A stretch of 64,000 nt of DNA from Rhizorhapis sp036570425 (lineage in GTDB: Bacteria; Pseudomonadota; Alphaproteobacteria; Sphingomonadales; Sphingomonadaceae): positions 186,001 to 250,000 of the forward strand of contig DATCYF010000023.1 in the NCBI GenBank assembly GCA_036570425.1, given 5' to 3'. The notes beneath the pieces were generated by a model. It was not told where the DNA came from. It saw only the letters and a program-made list of their open reading frames with translations, and did no database searches. Of this stretch, positions 8,879-17,811 are shown in pieces. Every line of letters starts with the position of its first letter. Position 1 is the stretch's first letter. The position numbers and the translations under genes were made by a program.

Positions 8879-9622
8879 TTAACCCAGCTTCTCCATCACT
8901 TCGTCGGAGACTTCATAATTGCCCCAGACGGTCTGGACATCATCGTCGTCATCGAGCGCGTCGATCAGCTTAAACAGTTGCTGCGCCGCGCCTTCATCGA
9001 CGTCGATCATCGTTTGCGGCTTCCAGGCGAGCTTTGCGCCTTCCGCTTCGCCGAGCACGGGTTCAAGCGCTTTGGCAACTTCGTGCAGGGCATCCTGCGC
9101 GGTCCAGATTTCGTGTTCTTCCTCAGACGAGCTCACGTCCTCCGCACCCGCTTCCAGGGCGGCTTCGAACACCTTGTCAGCATCGCCGTTCTTTGCGGGA
9201 TAGGTAATGAGTCCGAGCCGGTCGAAGGCATGCGAGACGGAACCAGACGCTCCCAAATTTCCGCCGTTCTTTGAGAAAATCGTTCGCACATTAGTCGCTG
9301 TGCGGTTGCGATTGTCGGTCAGCGCCTCAACGATCAGGGATACGCCTGCGGGGCCAAAGCCTTCATAGCGGATTTCTTCATAATCATCTCCGCCACCAAC
9401 AGATGCCTTGTCGATTGCGCGCTGTATGTTGTCCTTGGGCATGGACTGCGCCTTGGCGGCGTTGATCGCGAGGCGCAGACGCGGGTTCATGTCCGGATCG
9501 GCCATGCCCATTTTCGCGGCGACGGTGATTTCGCGGCTGAGTTTCGAGAACATGGCGGAGCGCTTCTTGTCCTGCGCGCCCTTGCGATGCATGATATTCT
9601 TGAATTTGCTGTGACCGGCCAC
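8879..9622 (-). CDS. yebC: YebC/PmpR/TACO1-family protein
   Basis: 247 residues, full length for the family. The N-terminal signature MAGHSKFKNIMHRKGAQDKK and the central GFGPAGVSLIVEALTDNRNR are diagnostic. Family members act either as DNA-binding transcriptional regulators or, in newer work, as factors easing ribosome stalling; the sequence does not decide between them. Its place directly upstream of ruvCAB on the same strand is widely conserved. Confidence 0.96.
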   Translation of the reverse strand: MAGHSKFKNIMHRKGAQDKKRSAMFSKLSREITVAAKMGMADPDMNPRLRLAINAAKAQSMPKDNIQRAIDKASVGGGDDYEEIRYEGFGPAGVSLIVEALTDNRNRTATNVRTIFSKNGGNLGASGSVSHAFDRLGLITYPAKNGDADKVFEAALEAGAEDVSSSEEEHEIWTAQDALHEVAKALEPVLGEAEGAKLAWKPQTMIDVDEGAAQQLFKLIDALDDDDDVQTVWGNYEVSDEVMEKLG

Positions 9623-9718
9623 CGGGCCCGCTCCTGCTCTGTCTATGGATAAAAATGGTCGGGCTATCTAGCCTCGGCGGGGGTAGGTTGCAACCAGAGT
9701 CGTCGTTTCCGGCCAGAT

Positions 9719-9760
9719 GGAAACCCGCTTTCTCCGCTGTTATTCAGGAAAGCGGGTTCC
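9719..9760. repeat. imperfect inverted repeat between yebC and gapR
   Basis: GGAAACCCGCTTTC (9719-9732) and GAAAGCGGGTTCC (9748-9760) pair with a single-base bulge around a 15-base loop. This resembles intergenic palindromic elements rather than a gene-specific terminator because there is no T run. It lies upstream of yebC and downstream of gapR, so it could still mark a transcript end. Confidence 0.5.
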
Positions 9761-9799
9761 TGCCAGCGCAGGGACGTCGAATAAGGTCCAGCGGCGCTC

Positions 9800-10042
9800 T
9801 CACTCCAGCCCCAGAGCCGCCTTGTACGTTTCCAGAAGCGCTTCGGCTTCCTGCCTTGCATGTGCTTCCATCTTTCTCAGGCGCACGATGGTCCGCATGG
9901 TCTTGGTATCGTAGCCCGTCGACTTTGCTTCGGAATAGACGTCCTTGATGTCGTCGGCGATGCCTTTTTTCTCTTCTTCCAGCCGCTCGATACGTTCGAT
10001 GAACAGACGCAGCTGGTCGGCCGCGACATTGCCTTCACTCAT
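9800..10042 (-). CDS. gapR: GapR-type DUF2312 DNA-binding protein
   Basis: 80 residues from the ATG preceded by GGAG at 8 bases; a longer reading adds 11 unrelated residues. The sequence is almost entirely helical and coiled-coil (QLRLFIERIERLEEEKKGIA, then DIKDVYSEAKSTGYDTKTMR) and matches the DUF2312 family. In Caulobacter the member GapR is a nucleoid protein that clamps overtwisted DNA ahead of replication forks and helps gyrase and topo IV. The function here is inferred from family membership. Confidence 0.9.
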   Translation of the reverse strand: MSEGNVAADQLRLFIERIERLEEEKKGIADDIKDVYSEAKSTGYDTKTMRTIVRLRKMEAHARQEAEALLETYKAALGLE

Positions 10043-10102
10043 TATGATCTCCAGTTGGTGTGGCGGACCAGGCATGGCCCGATGAATCAGTGGAAGCGCT
10101 GT

Positions 10103-10387
10103 CTAGTGGCTTCCGGCGTTCTTCGCCACGCTTTCCTTCATCTTCTGTAGCTGTTCCGGAGTCGCTTCGGCCTGATGCGCTGATTTCCACTCATCATAGG
10201 ACATGCCATAGACGATCTCTCGCGCCTTTTCCCTGCTCAGCGTTCCGTCAGCTTCTGCAATCCAATCGGCAAGGCAGTTGCGGCAGAAGCCGGCCAGGCC
10301 CATCAGATCCACATTCTGCACATCCGTTCGATGCTGCAAATGTTTGATCAGGCGGCGGAAAGCCGTTGCGGCGACGGCATCATTCAT
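10103..10387 (-). CDS. DUF1244 family small protein
   Basis: 94 residues from the ATG giving MNDAVAATAFRRLIKHLQHR; longer readings enter the pyk leader. The motif LMGLAGFCRNCLADW with its paired cysteines, followed by MSYDEWKSAHQ, is typical of DUF1244, a short proteobacterial family of unknown function. Cytoplasmic, mostly helical. It is divergent from pyk and 60 bases upstream of gapR on the same strand. Confidence 0.88.
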   Translation of the reverse strand: MNDAVAATAFRRLIKHLQHRTDVQNVDLMGLAGFCRNCLADWIAEADGTLSREKAREIVYGMSYDEWKSAHQAEATPEQLQKMKESVAKNAGSH

Positions 10388-10490
10388 TATGCTATTGGAC
10401 AATTCGGTTCTCCTTATCGTGCAGCTAGAAAATTCAATCTTTTTAACGGTTGTCCCTGATAGGCGCAGCCCTTCATGCGCAGGAGTGAAT

Positions 10491-11963
10491 GTGTCGAAGA
10501 AAATGGGTCCAAGAGCGCGCAAGGTCAAAATATTGGCAACGCTGGGTCCGTCCAGCAATAGCCCTGAGATGATCCGCAAACTTTATCTTGCCGGAGCCGA
10601 TGCTTTCCGCATCAATATGAGCCATGGCGACCATGCCGATCATGCGGCGCGGATTGCAACGATCCGCGCCCTGGAAAAGGAATTTGGCAGCCCCACAACC
10701 ATTCTGGCTGATCTTCAAGGGCCGAAGTTGCGGGTAGGGATCTTCATCAACGGCGTCGCTCTGCTGAAGGTTGGAGCAAAGTTCGCTCTCGATCGCGACC
10801 AGACACCGGGGGACGCCAATCGCGTGAACCTGCCGCACCCGGAAATCTATAGAGCGCTTGAACCTGAAATGCGGTTGCTTCTCGATGATGGCAAGATGGT
10901 GCTTCGCGTCAAGTCCGTCACGTCCGAACGGATCGATACGGTGGTTGAGGTCGGCGGTGCGCTTTCCAACCGCAAGGGCGTCAACATTCCCGACGTGGTG
11001 GTGCCGGTTGCAGCCATGACGGACAAGGACAGGCGCGATCTTGCCTTTGCCGTAGAACAGAATGTCGACTGGGTGGCGCTATCCTTTGTTCAGCGACCGG
11101 AGGATTTGGCCGAAGCGCGCCGCTTGATGGGCGGCCACGGAGCCCTGCTGGCCAAGATCGAAAAACCCGCTGCGGTGCAACGGCTCCAGGAAATATTGGA
11201 AGTTTGCGACGCTGTCATGGTCGCGCGTGGAGATCTGGGCGTGGAATTGCCGCCCCAGGCCGTGCCGCCGCTGCAGAAGAATATCGTTGCCACTGCCCGC
11301 CGGCTTGGCAAGCCAGTGGTGGTAGCAACGCAAATGCTGGAATCCATGATCAAGTCACCCACGCCCACGCGGGCGGAGGTTTCGGACGTGGCGACGGCCG
11401 TGTATGACGGGGCGGACACCATCATGCTGTCGGCGGAGACGGCTGCGGGGGACTGGCCCGAAGAGGCGGTGCAGATGATGGACAGCATCGCCGTCAGCGT
11501 AGAGCGCGACCCCGATTATATCGCGCGCCTGCACTTCACCGAAACCGAGCCTGACGCAACCACCGCCGATGCCTTGGCCGAAGCGACCACCAGCATCACC
11601 CGAACCGTGTCGGCTAGCGCGATCATCTGCTTCACGGTGTCGGGAAGCACCGCGCGCCGTGTGGCGAGGGAGCGGCCAAGCGCGCCGGTGCTGATGCTGA
11701 CGCCCCGTATAGACACGGCGCGGAGAATGGGGCTCCTCTGGGGCGTTCATGCGGTTCGAACGAAAGATATCGGCAGTTTTGAGGAAATGATCGCCAAGGG
11801 CCGCCGTATGGCGCTGCGTACCGGCGTGAGGGCGGGGGGCAAGATCATCATGGTTGCCGGGGTTCCTTTCGGTACGCCGGGATCGACCAACGTGCTGCAT
11901 GTCGCGACGTTGACGGGTGATGAACTGAAAGGTCGCGAAGAGCGGAGCGTGAAGGCTGATTAA
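10491..11963 (+). CDS. pyk: pyruvate kinase
   Basis: 490 residues from a GTG that has AGGAG five bases upstream; an ATG four codons later (10503) is the alternative. The active-site signature LLAKIEKPAAVQRL, the metal-binding VARGDLGVELP and the block TQMLESMIKSPTPTRAEVSD are present, followed by the C-terminal allosteric-type domain. It converts phosphoenolpyruvate and ADP to pyruvate and ATP. ppc follows 35 bases later, so both main PEP-consuming enzymes of the cell may be co-expressed. Confidence 0.97.
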   Translation: MSKKMGPRARKVKILATLGPSSNSPEMIRKLYLAGADAFRINMSHGDHADHAARIATIRALEKEFGSPTTILADLQGPKLRVGIFINGVALLKVGAKFALDRDQTPGDANRVNLPHPEIYRALEPEMRLLLDDGKMVLRVKSVTSERIDTVVEVGGALSNRKGVNIPDVVVPVAAMTDKDRRDLAFAVEQNVDWVALSFVQRPEDLAEARRLMGGHGALLAKIEKPAAVQRLQEILEVCDAVMVARGDLGVELPPQAVPPLQKNIVATARRLGKPVVVATQMLESMIKSPTPTRAEVSDVATAVYDGADTIMLSAETAAGDWPEEAVQMMDSIAVSVERDPDYIARLHFTETEPDATTADALAEATTSITRTVSASAIICFTVSGSTARRVARERPSAPVLMLTPRIDTARRMGLLWGVHAVRTKDIGSFEEMIAKGRRMALRTGVRAGGKIIMVAGVPFGTPGSTNVLHVATLTGDELKGREERSVKAD

Positions 11964-11998
11964 GTGTTCCTCTTCTTGAATCCTCAATGAGGTGAAGC

Positions 11999-14686
11999 AT
12001 GGTTATGGCGATTTCTCCCGCGATTACACAAAATCCCGACATCCGCTTTCTGGGGCGCCTGCTTGGCGAGGTGATTCGTGCTTATGGCGGGGACAAGCTA
12101 TACCGGCAGACAGAATATATCCGCTCATCTTCGGTAGACCGGGCGCGCGGTGTTGCGAATGCGGATGTGGTGGATCCGGGGCTGGATGCCCTTAGTCTGG
12201 ATGACACCATCGCTTTCGTGCGGGGCTTCATGCTGTTTTCGATGCTCGCCAATCTGGCCGAGGATCGCCAGGGCATTGCAGCAGAGCCAGGAGCCGATGT
12301 GAGTGCAGCGCTCAAGCGCCTGAAGAGTCATGATATTGGTGTCGATCAGGTCATGAAGCTGCTCGACAAGGCGCTCATCGTTCCCGTTCTTACAGCCCAT
12401 CCCACCGAGGTCCGGCGCAAGAGCATGATCGACCACAGGAACCGCATAGCCGAACTGATGCAGATGAAGGATGCGGGCATCACCGAGTCCGAGGCCGGCG
12501 AAAACCTGGACGAGTCCATTTACCGCCAGATCGCGCTCCTGTGGCAAACGCGGCCGCTCCGCCGGGAGCGGCTTTTCGTCGCAGACGAAGTGGAAAATGC
12601 GCTGACCTATTTGCGGGAAATTTTCCTGCCGGTTCTTCCCTCGCTTTATGCCCGCTGGGAACGCGAGCTTGGCTATCGTCCGCCCAGTTTTCTCCGTGCA
12701 GGAAGCTGGATAGGCGGGGACCGCGACGGCAATCCCTATGTTCAGGCGGATTCACTCCGTCTGGCCCTGTCGCGCGCATGCGAGGCGGCAATCGTCCATT
12801 ATCTGGATGCATTGCACGCGTTGGGAGCGGAGCTTTCCATCTCCACTGAAATTGCTGAAGTGCCGCAGGATCTGCTCGACCTTGCGGACAGGAGCGGCGA
12901 CAATGCTCCCACCCGCCGCGATGAGCCCTATCGGCGCGCCATTTCGGGAATATATGCGCGTCTCGCCGCCACCCATGAAAGGCTTTGCGGGAAAGTGCCG
13001 CCGCGTCCTTCCGCGCTGGCGGCGGAACCCTATGGCTCACCTGATGAATTGCGGCATGATCTCGCCATCATAGAAACGGGTCTCAAGAAGACAGACGGCG
13101 CGTTGGCGAGCGGCGGAGCGATTGACCGCTTGATCCGCGCAGTGGAAACCTTCGGTTTCCATCTTGCAACGCTGGATCTCCGGCAGAATAGCAACATCCA
13201 TGAGCGAGTGGTTGCCGAATTATTGAAAACAGGCGGCGTAGAAGCGGATTATCTGGCACTGGACGAAAATGCGCGGATTGCGCTGCTCCGCAAAGAGCTT
13301 GCCACCAACCGTCCTTTGAGCGGCCGGTTTGCGGAATATTCGGAAGAAACGACCTCCGAACTCGATATCATCAATGCCGCCGCAGACGCCCATCGTGCCT
13401 ATGGCCCGCAGTGCATCACCGTTTACAATATCAGCAAGGCCGAAAGCGTGTCGGACATGCTGGAGGTCAATATCCTTTTGAAAGAGGCAGGCCTCTGGCG
13501 GACGGGTGTAGACGGCGGACCGCCGCAGGCAGCCATCATGGTGGTGCCGCTCTTCGAAACCATAGCCGACCTGAATGCCGCGCCGGATATCATGGCGGCC
13601 TATTTCGGCTTGCCTGAAATCAGCGCGCTGGTGACGGAGCGCGGGTATCAGGAAGTGATGATCGGCTATTCCGACAGCAACAAGGACGGGGGCTATCTCA
13701 CTTCCACCTGGGGACTTTATCAGGCCAGCAAGGCACTGGAACCCATCTTTGCGCGCGCCGGGGCCTCGATGCAGCTTTTTCATGGTCGGGGCGGCGCGGT
13801 GGGGCGGGGAGGGGGGTCTTCCTTCGCTGCCATCCGGGCGCAGCCGCCCGGCACCGTCCAGGGCCGCATCCGCATCACGGAACAGGGTGAGGTGATCGCC
13901 GCCAAATATGGGACGCGCGATTCTGCAGCGGTGAACCTGGAAGCGATAACCAGCGCCACTCTGCTGGCGAGTTTGGAGCCTGAAGGATTATCGGAAGCAG
14001 ATGTTCAGCGCTTTTCCACTGCCATGGACGAACTGTCGGCAAATGCGTTCGCCAGCTATCGCGATCTTGTGTACGAAACCGAGGGGTTCCGCGAATTCTT
14101 TCGGCAAATGACGCCGATTTCCGAAATCTCTGGTCTCAAAATCGGTTCGCGCCCGTCCAGCAGGACCAAAAGCACAAGGATCGAGGATCTGCGGGCAATT
14201 CCCTGGGTATTCAGTTGGGCGCAGGCGCGAGTCATGCTGCCCGGCTGGTTCGGTGTCGGCCATGCAATTACGGCATTCAAGGACAAGGCGCTGCTTGCCG
14301 ACATGGCGCGCATCTGGCCATTCTTTCAAACCATGCTTGGCAATATGGAAATGGTGCTGGCGAAATCGGACATGGCCTTGGCTTCGCGCTATGCGGATTT
14401 GGTGCAGGATCAGGAAGCCGCGCAGGCGATCTTCGCTCGCATCCGGGAAGGATGGCAACAAACCCATGATGGGCTGCTCGCCATTACCGGTCAGTCCCGG
14501 CTTTTGGAAAGGAATCCGGCGCTCGATAGTTCGATCCGTCTTCGTCTGCCTTATATAGAGCCGCTGAATCTTCTTCAGATCGAACTGCTGAAGCGCCATC
14601 GCGGCGGAGAAGATGACCCGCGTATACGTGAGGGCATCGAGCTTTCCATCAACGCGATCGCGACGGCATTGAGAAACAGCGGGTAA
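11999..14686 (+). CDS. ppc: phosphoenolpyruvate carboxylase
   Basis: 895 residues, normal for bacterial PEPC. GAGG lies six bases before the ATG. The catalytic-His signature LTAHPTEVRRKS (His134) and the second signature VMIGYSDSNKDGGYLTSTW are intact, as is the glycine loop FHGRGGAVGRGGG. It carboxylates PEP to oxaloacetate to refill the TCA cycle. Convergent with the DUF192 gene, with only 27 bases between them. Confidence 0.97.
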   Translation: MVMAISPAITQNPDIRFLGRLLGEVIRAYGGDKLYRQTEYIRSSSVDRARGVANADVVDPGLDALSLDDTIAFVRGFMLFSMLANLAEDRQGIAAEPGADVSAALKRLKSHDIGVDQVMKLLDKALIVPVLTAHPTEVRRKSMIDHRNRIAELMQMKDAGITESEAGENLDESIYRQIALLWQTRPLRRERLFVADEVENALTYLREIFLPVLPSLYARWERELGYRPPSFLRAGSWIGGDRDGNPYVQADSLRLALSRACEAAIVHYLDALHALGAELSISTEIAEVPQDLLDLADRSGDNAPTRRDEPYRRAISGIYARLAATHERLCGKVPPRPSALAAEPYGSPDELRHDLAIIETGLKKTDGALASGGAIDRLIRAVETFGFHLATLDLRQNSNIHERVVAELLKTGGVEADYLALDENARIALLRKELATNRPLSGRFAEYSEETTSELDIINAAADAHRAYGPQCITVYNISKAESVSDMLEVNILLKEAGLWRTGVDGGPPQAAIMVVPLFETIADLNAAPDIMAAYFGLPEISALVTERGYQEVMIGYSDSNKDGGYLTSTWGLYQASKALEPIFARAGASMQLFHGRGGAVGRGGGSSFAAIRAQPPGTVQGRIRITEQGEVIAAKYGTRDSAAVNLEAITSATLLASLEPEGLSEADVQRFSTAMDELSANAFASYRDLVYETEGFREFFRQMTPISEISGLKIGSRPSSRTKSTRIEDLRAIPWVFSWAQARVMLPGWFGVGHAITAFKDKALLADMARIWPFFQTMLGNMEMVLAKSDMALASRYADLVQDQEAAQAIFARIREGWQQTHDGLLAITGQSRLLERNPALDSSIRLRLPYIEPLNLLQIELLKRHRGGEDDPRIREGIELSINAIATALRNSG

Positions 14687-14713
14687 TCCGTACCGCAAAT
14701 CTCCGTGGAGACG

Positions 14714-15181
14714 TCACTTCTCACTCCATCGTACAACATCGTCTTTTTTGATTCCCAGCGCTGCGGCGCGCCCGCCCGCGAGCTCTAGAACCGCGCTGTT
14801 CATCTGGCCTGACGAGACGGGGATGAGGGAGTAGGGTTCCCGCTTGTCAGCTATGAAAGCAATGCTGCCATCCGGACGGATGAAGATTATGTCCAGCGGT
14901 ATGACTGTGTTCTTCATCCAGAAGCTAGCCACCTGCGGCGGATCGAATGGGAAGAGCATCCCGCCCTTGGCTGGCAATTCCTTGCGGAACATGAGGCCCT
15001 TTGCCTGTTCTTCGGGCGTGCGGGCAACCTCCACATCGAACGTGTGCACCTTCGTGCCGGACTGGATGGTGAGCTGTATGGTTTTGGTTTGATGTTCTGT
15101 CTCTGCGGGATCGCTGGTCGATGGTTTGGCGGCGTTGCAAGCGGTGACGAGGAAGATCAGGGAAACCAGGATAACACGCAT
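14714..15181 (-). CDS. DUF192 family lipoprotein
   Basis: 155 residues with a lipoprotein signal ending LVTAC (Cys15), then a DUF192 domain (VARTPEEQAKGLMFRKELP, MLFPFDPPQVASFWMKNTVI, LDIIFIRPDGSI). DUF192 proteins are small secreted beta-barrel-like folds of unknown function, common in alphaproteobacteria. It is in the same orientation as recX, 73 bases downstream of it. Confidence 0.9.
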   Translation of the reverse strand: MRVILVSLIFLVTACNAAKPSTSDPAETEHQTKTIQLTIQSGTKVHTFDVEVARTPEEQAKGLMFRKELPAKGGMLFPFDPPQVASFWMKNTVIPLDIIFIRPDGSIAFIADKREPYSLIPVSSGQMNSAVLELAGGRAAALGIKKDDVVRWSEK

Positions 15182-15254
15182 GTGAACGAAGCCTTTGGCA
15201 GCAGTCCGATGGTCCTATCAGGAGCATGGCGGATGGGAAAGGACATGATCGCCG

Positions 15255-15797
15255 TTAATCCCATTCCTCTTCTTCTCCAACGGTCTCCCCTGGTCCGGCT
15301 CCGACGAAGCGCCTTGCCAGTTCGAAATCATGTCCGGCACGCAGAAAGGCGGCGATCTGCTTTTGTTGCATATCCCGATCCGCCGCTTGAGAGGCGTAGG
15401 GGCCGATCCGCCGCTTGCGAGCGAAGGTTTCTGCGGCTTGCCACTTCTTCCGCTCCGCCTGTCGGTGTGCCTCCTCGCGTTCGCTTTCTTCTATTCCGGC
15501 CGCTCTGAGATTTTCAACGACGCGGCGCGCGCCATAGCCCCGCCGCGTCAACGATGCCGTGCACATTGATGCGTAAGCTGCATCATCCACGTAGCGAAGC
15601 TCTGCGAAGCGGGTAATCAGGGCTTCGACCTCCGGCGCTTCAGCACCATCCCAGCCCCGTTCGCGTATCTTGCGCATCAGATAGGCCGCCAACTTGGCGC
15701 GCGTCGTTGCGTAGCGGCCTGCATAGTGCAACGCTAGCTGCTCAAGCCTTTCGCCATCCAGGGGAGATTTATGCCGTTTTGATGAGTTTCGTTCCAC
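15255..15797 (-). CDS. recX: RecX-family regulator of RecA
   Basis: 180 residues, rich in Arg and Glu, built of the three-helix repeats of RecX (LAAYLMRKIRERGWD, ALITRFAELRYVDDAAYASM, YGARRVVENLRAAGIEE). RecX binds RecA filaments and limits recombinase and SOS activity. recA is not in this window, so the assignment rests on sequence pattern. The C-terminus is acidic. Confidence 0.87.
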   Translation of the reverse strand: MERNSSKRHKSPLDGERLEQLALHYAGRYATTRAKLAAYLMRKIRERGWDGAEAPEVEALITRFAELRYVDDAAYASMCTASLTRRGYGARRVVENLRAAGIEESEREEAHRQAERKKWQAAETFARKRRIGPYASQAADRDMQQKQIAAFLRAGHDFELARRFVGAGPGETVGEEEEWD

Positions 15798-15955
15798 GCG
15801 CCATGATTATGCCACAGTGGGGCCGGAATTTGAACGCGGCTTGTGGTTTAAAAGCGCACACTGGATGTCCAGCGGCACAGGCTGGACAGACATGCCGGGA
15901 TGCCGCAAGGAGGCAGCCCGCATTTTCCGCGCAGTAAAACAAGGAGCAACCGAAA

Positions 15956-17710
15956 TTGCAGAACGCAGATGTGATGGTTCGGGGGACCATGTTGGTCGCC
16001 ACGCCGACGCATGATGAGCTGCCGCGCCGGTTTTCCGATTTCGCAACATTGGGCGAAGCGCTGGATTATGCCGCAACCGGCAAGCGCGGCCTGAATTTTC
16101 ATGATCCTCGCGGCAATTTGACGCGGCCCTATCCCTTTTCCGAACTGCGCGAGGATGCGCTGAGCTGCGCTTATCGTTTGGTAGGCCTCGGCGTCCGGCC
16201 GCAGGATCGGATCGCGCTGGTAGCGGAGACAGGGTCTGATTTTGCAGCGCTGTTTTTCGGTATCGTTTATGCGGGCGCCTGGCCAGTTCCGTTGCCGCTG
16301 CCGACCAGCTTTGGCGGCAAGGAAAGCTATATCGATCAACTTTCCGTGCAGCTTAAAAGCTGCGATCCGCGGATGCTGTTCTATCCTGCCGAACTGGCCG
16401 ATATGGCCGGCGACGCGGCGCGGGCATGTGATGTGGAGGGCCGCGCTTATGAGGATTTCCTGGCTCTGCAACCGCATCAATCGCCTCTGCCCCAGGCCCG
16501 TACGGACGAAATCTGCTATCTGCAATATAGCAGCGGATCGACGCGATTTCCGCATGGCGTCGCGGTAACGCACCACGCACTGCTCAATAATTTGTCGGCC
16601 CATAGTCATGGGATGCAGCTTATTGAAACAGACCGCTGCATAAGCTGGCTGCCCTGGTATCACGACATGGGCCTGGTCGGTTGCTTCCTTTCGCCGGTCG
16701 CAAACCAAGTATCGGTCGATTATCTGAAAACCGAGGATTTCGCTCGCCGACCTCTCGCCTGGCTTGATCTCATAAGTCGCAATCCCGGCACGTCGATCAG
16801 CTATTCGCCGACCTTTGGCTATGATATTTGCGCACGCCGTATGTCGAGCCAGACCAAAGCATCCGACCGTTTTGATCTGTCGCGTTGGCGCATCGCTGGT
16901 AACGGCGCGGACATGATCCGTCCGGACGTCATGCAGGGTTTTGTTGACGCATTTGCCGATGCGGGTTTTCCTGCTTCCGCCTTTCTGCCGAGCTACGGCC
17001 TTGCTGAAGCAACCCTGGCCGTCACCATCATGCCGCCGGGTGAGGGCATTGTCGTCGAACTGGTGGAGGAAACCGATCTTTCCGGAGGCGAGGGTGCCGA
17101 GGACCGGCCGCCGCGCTATCGCGCCATCGTCAATTGCGGGAAGCCGGCCAAGGATATGGTCGTGGAAATCCGGGACGAAGATGGCGCGGTCTTGCCGGAA
17201 CAGGCGATTGGTAAGGTGTGGACCACTGGTCCCTCGATCATGAGCGGCTATTTCCGCGATCAGGAGGCGACGGACGCTTGCCTGGTCGATGGCTGGCTCG
17301 ACACGGGCGACATGGGCTATATGTCGGGCGGCTATCTCTATGTCGTTGGCCGGGCCAAGGACATGATCATCATCAACGGCAAGAACCATTGGCCGCAGGA
17401 TATCGAATGGGCCGTGGAGCAGCTTCCCGGATTCAAGGCGGGCGACATTGCCGCCTTCTCAATCACCACGCCGGGGGGGGAGGAAACGCCTGCGGTGCTC
17501 GTCCACTGCCGGACTTCCGACAACGCGGAGCGTAGCCGTCTGCGTGACGAGATTCGCGACAAAGTGCGTTCGATTACGGGCATGAACTGCGTCGTTGAAC
17601 TGGTCCCGCCGCGCACGCTGCCGCGTACCAGTTCGGGGAAACTCAGCCGGTCCAAGGCGCGCAATCTCTATCTGTCAGGCGAGATTCAGCCCTACGACGT
17701 CGCCGCCTGA
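15956..17710 (+). CDS. fatty acyl-AMP ligase (FAAL-type adenylate-forming enzyme)
   Basis: 584 residues from a TTG start with AGGAG nine bases upstream; an ATG at 15974 is the alternative but has no ribosome site. The ANL-superfamily core motifs are present: LQYSSGSTRFPHGV (P loop), SYGLAEATLAV, WLDTGDMGY and GRAKDMIIINGKN, with the distal lysine in RTSSGKLSRSKA. The P loop with STR in place of STG and the SWLPWYHDMGLVG block are FAAL-like rather than acyl-CoA-ligase-like. FAALs activate fatty acids as acyl-adenylates and pass them to carrier proteins. No polyketide synthase or carrier protein is next to it, so the acceptor is unknown. Confidence 0.9.
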   Translation: MQNADVMVRGTMLVATPTHDELPRRFSDFATLGEALDYAATGKRGLNFHDPRGNLTRPYPFSELREDALSCAYRLVGLGVRPQDRIALVAETGSDFAALFFGIVYAGAWPVPLPLPTSFGGKESYIDQLSVQLKSCDPRMLFYPAELADMAGDAARACDVEGRAYEDFLALQPHQSPLPQARTDEICYLQYSSGSTRFPHGVAVTHHALLNNLSAHSHGMQLIETDRCISWLPWYHDMGLVGCFLSPVANQVSVDYLKTEDFARRPLAWLDLISRNPGTSISYSPTFGYDICARRMSSQTKASDRFDLSRWRIAGNGADMIRPDVMQGFVDAFADAGFPASAFLPSYGLAEATLAVTIMPPGEGIVVELVEETDLSGGEGAEDRPPRYRAIVNCGKPAKDMVVEIRDEDGAVLPEQAIGKVWTTGPSIMSGYFRDQEATDACLVDGWLDTGDMGYMSGGYLYVVGRAKDMIIINGKNHWPQDIEWAVEQLPGFKAGDIAAFSITTPGGEETPAVLVHCRTSDNAERSRLRDEIRDKVRSITGMNCVVELVPPRTLPRTSSGKLSRSKARNLYLSGEIQPYDVAA

Positions 17711-17811
17711 CGTCGAAGTGGTTCGGTGGGAGGGCTTGGGCGGAGTTTGGCGCTCCGGCAGCTTACCTCCAACCGTGTCAAAAATTCCGCCTCAGTTACT
17801 ATTCCCTAACC

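Noticed and set aside
15848..17389. 513-codon minus-strand frame opposite the acyl-AMP ligase
   Set aside because: Antisense shadow of a clearly coding gene; rich in His, Arg and Gln with no recognisable domain.
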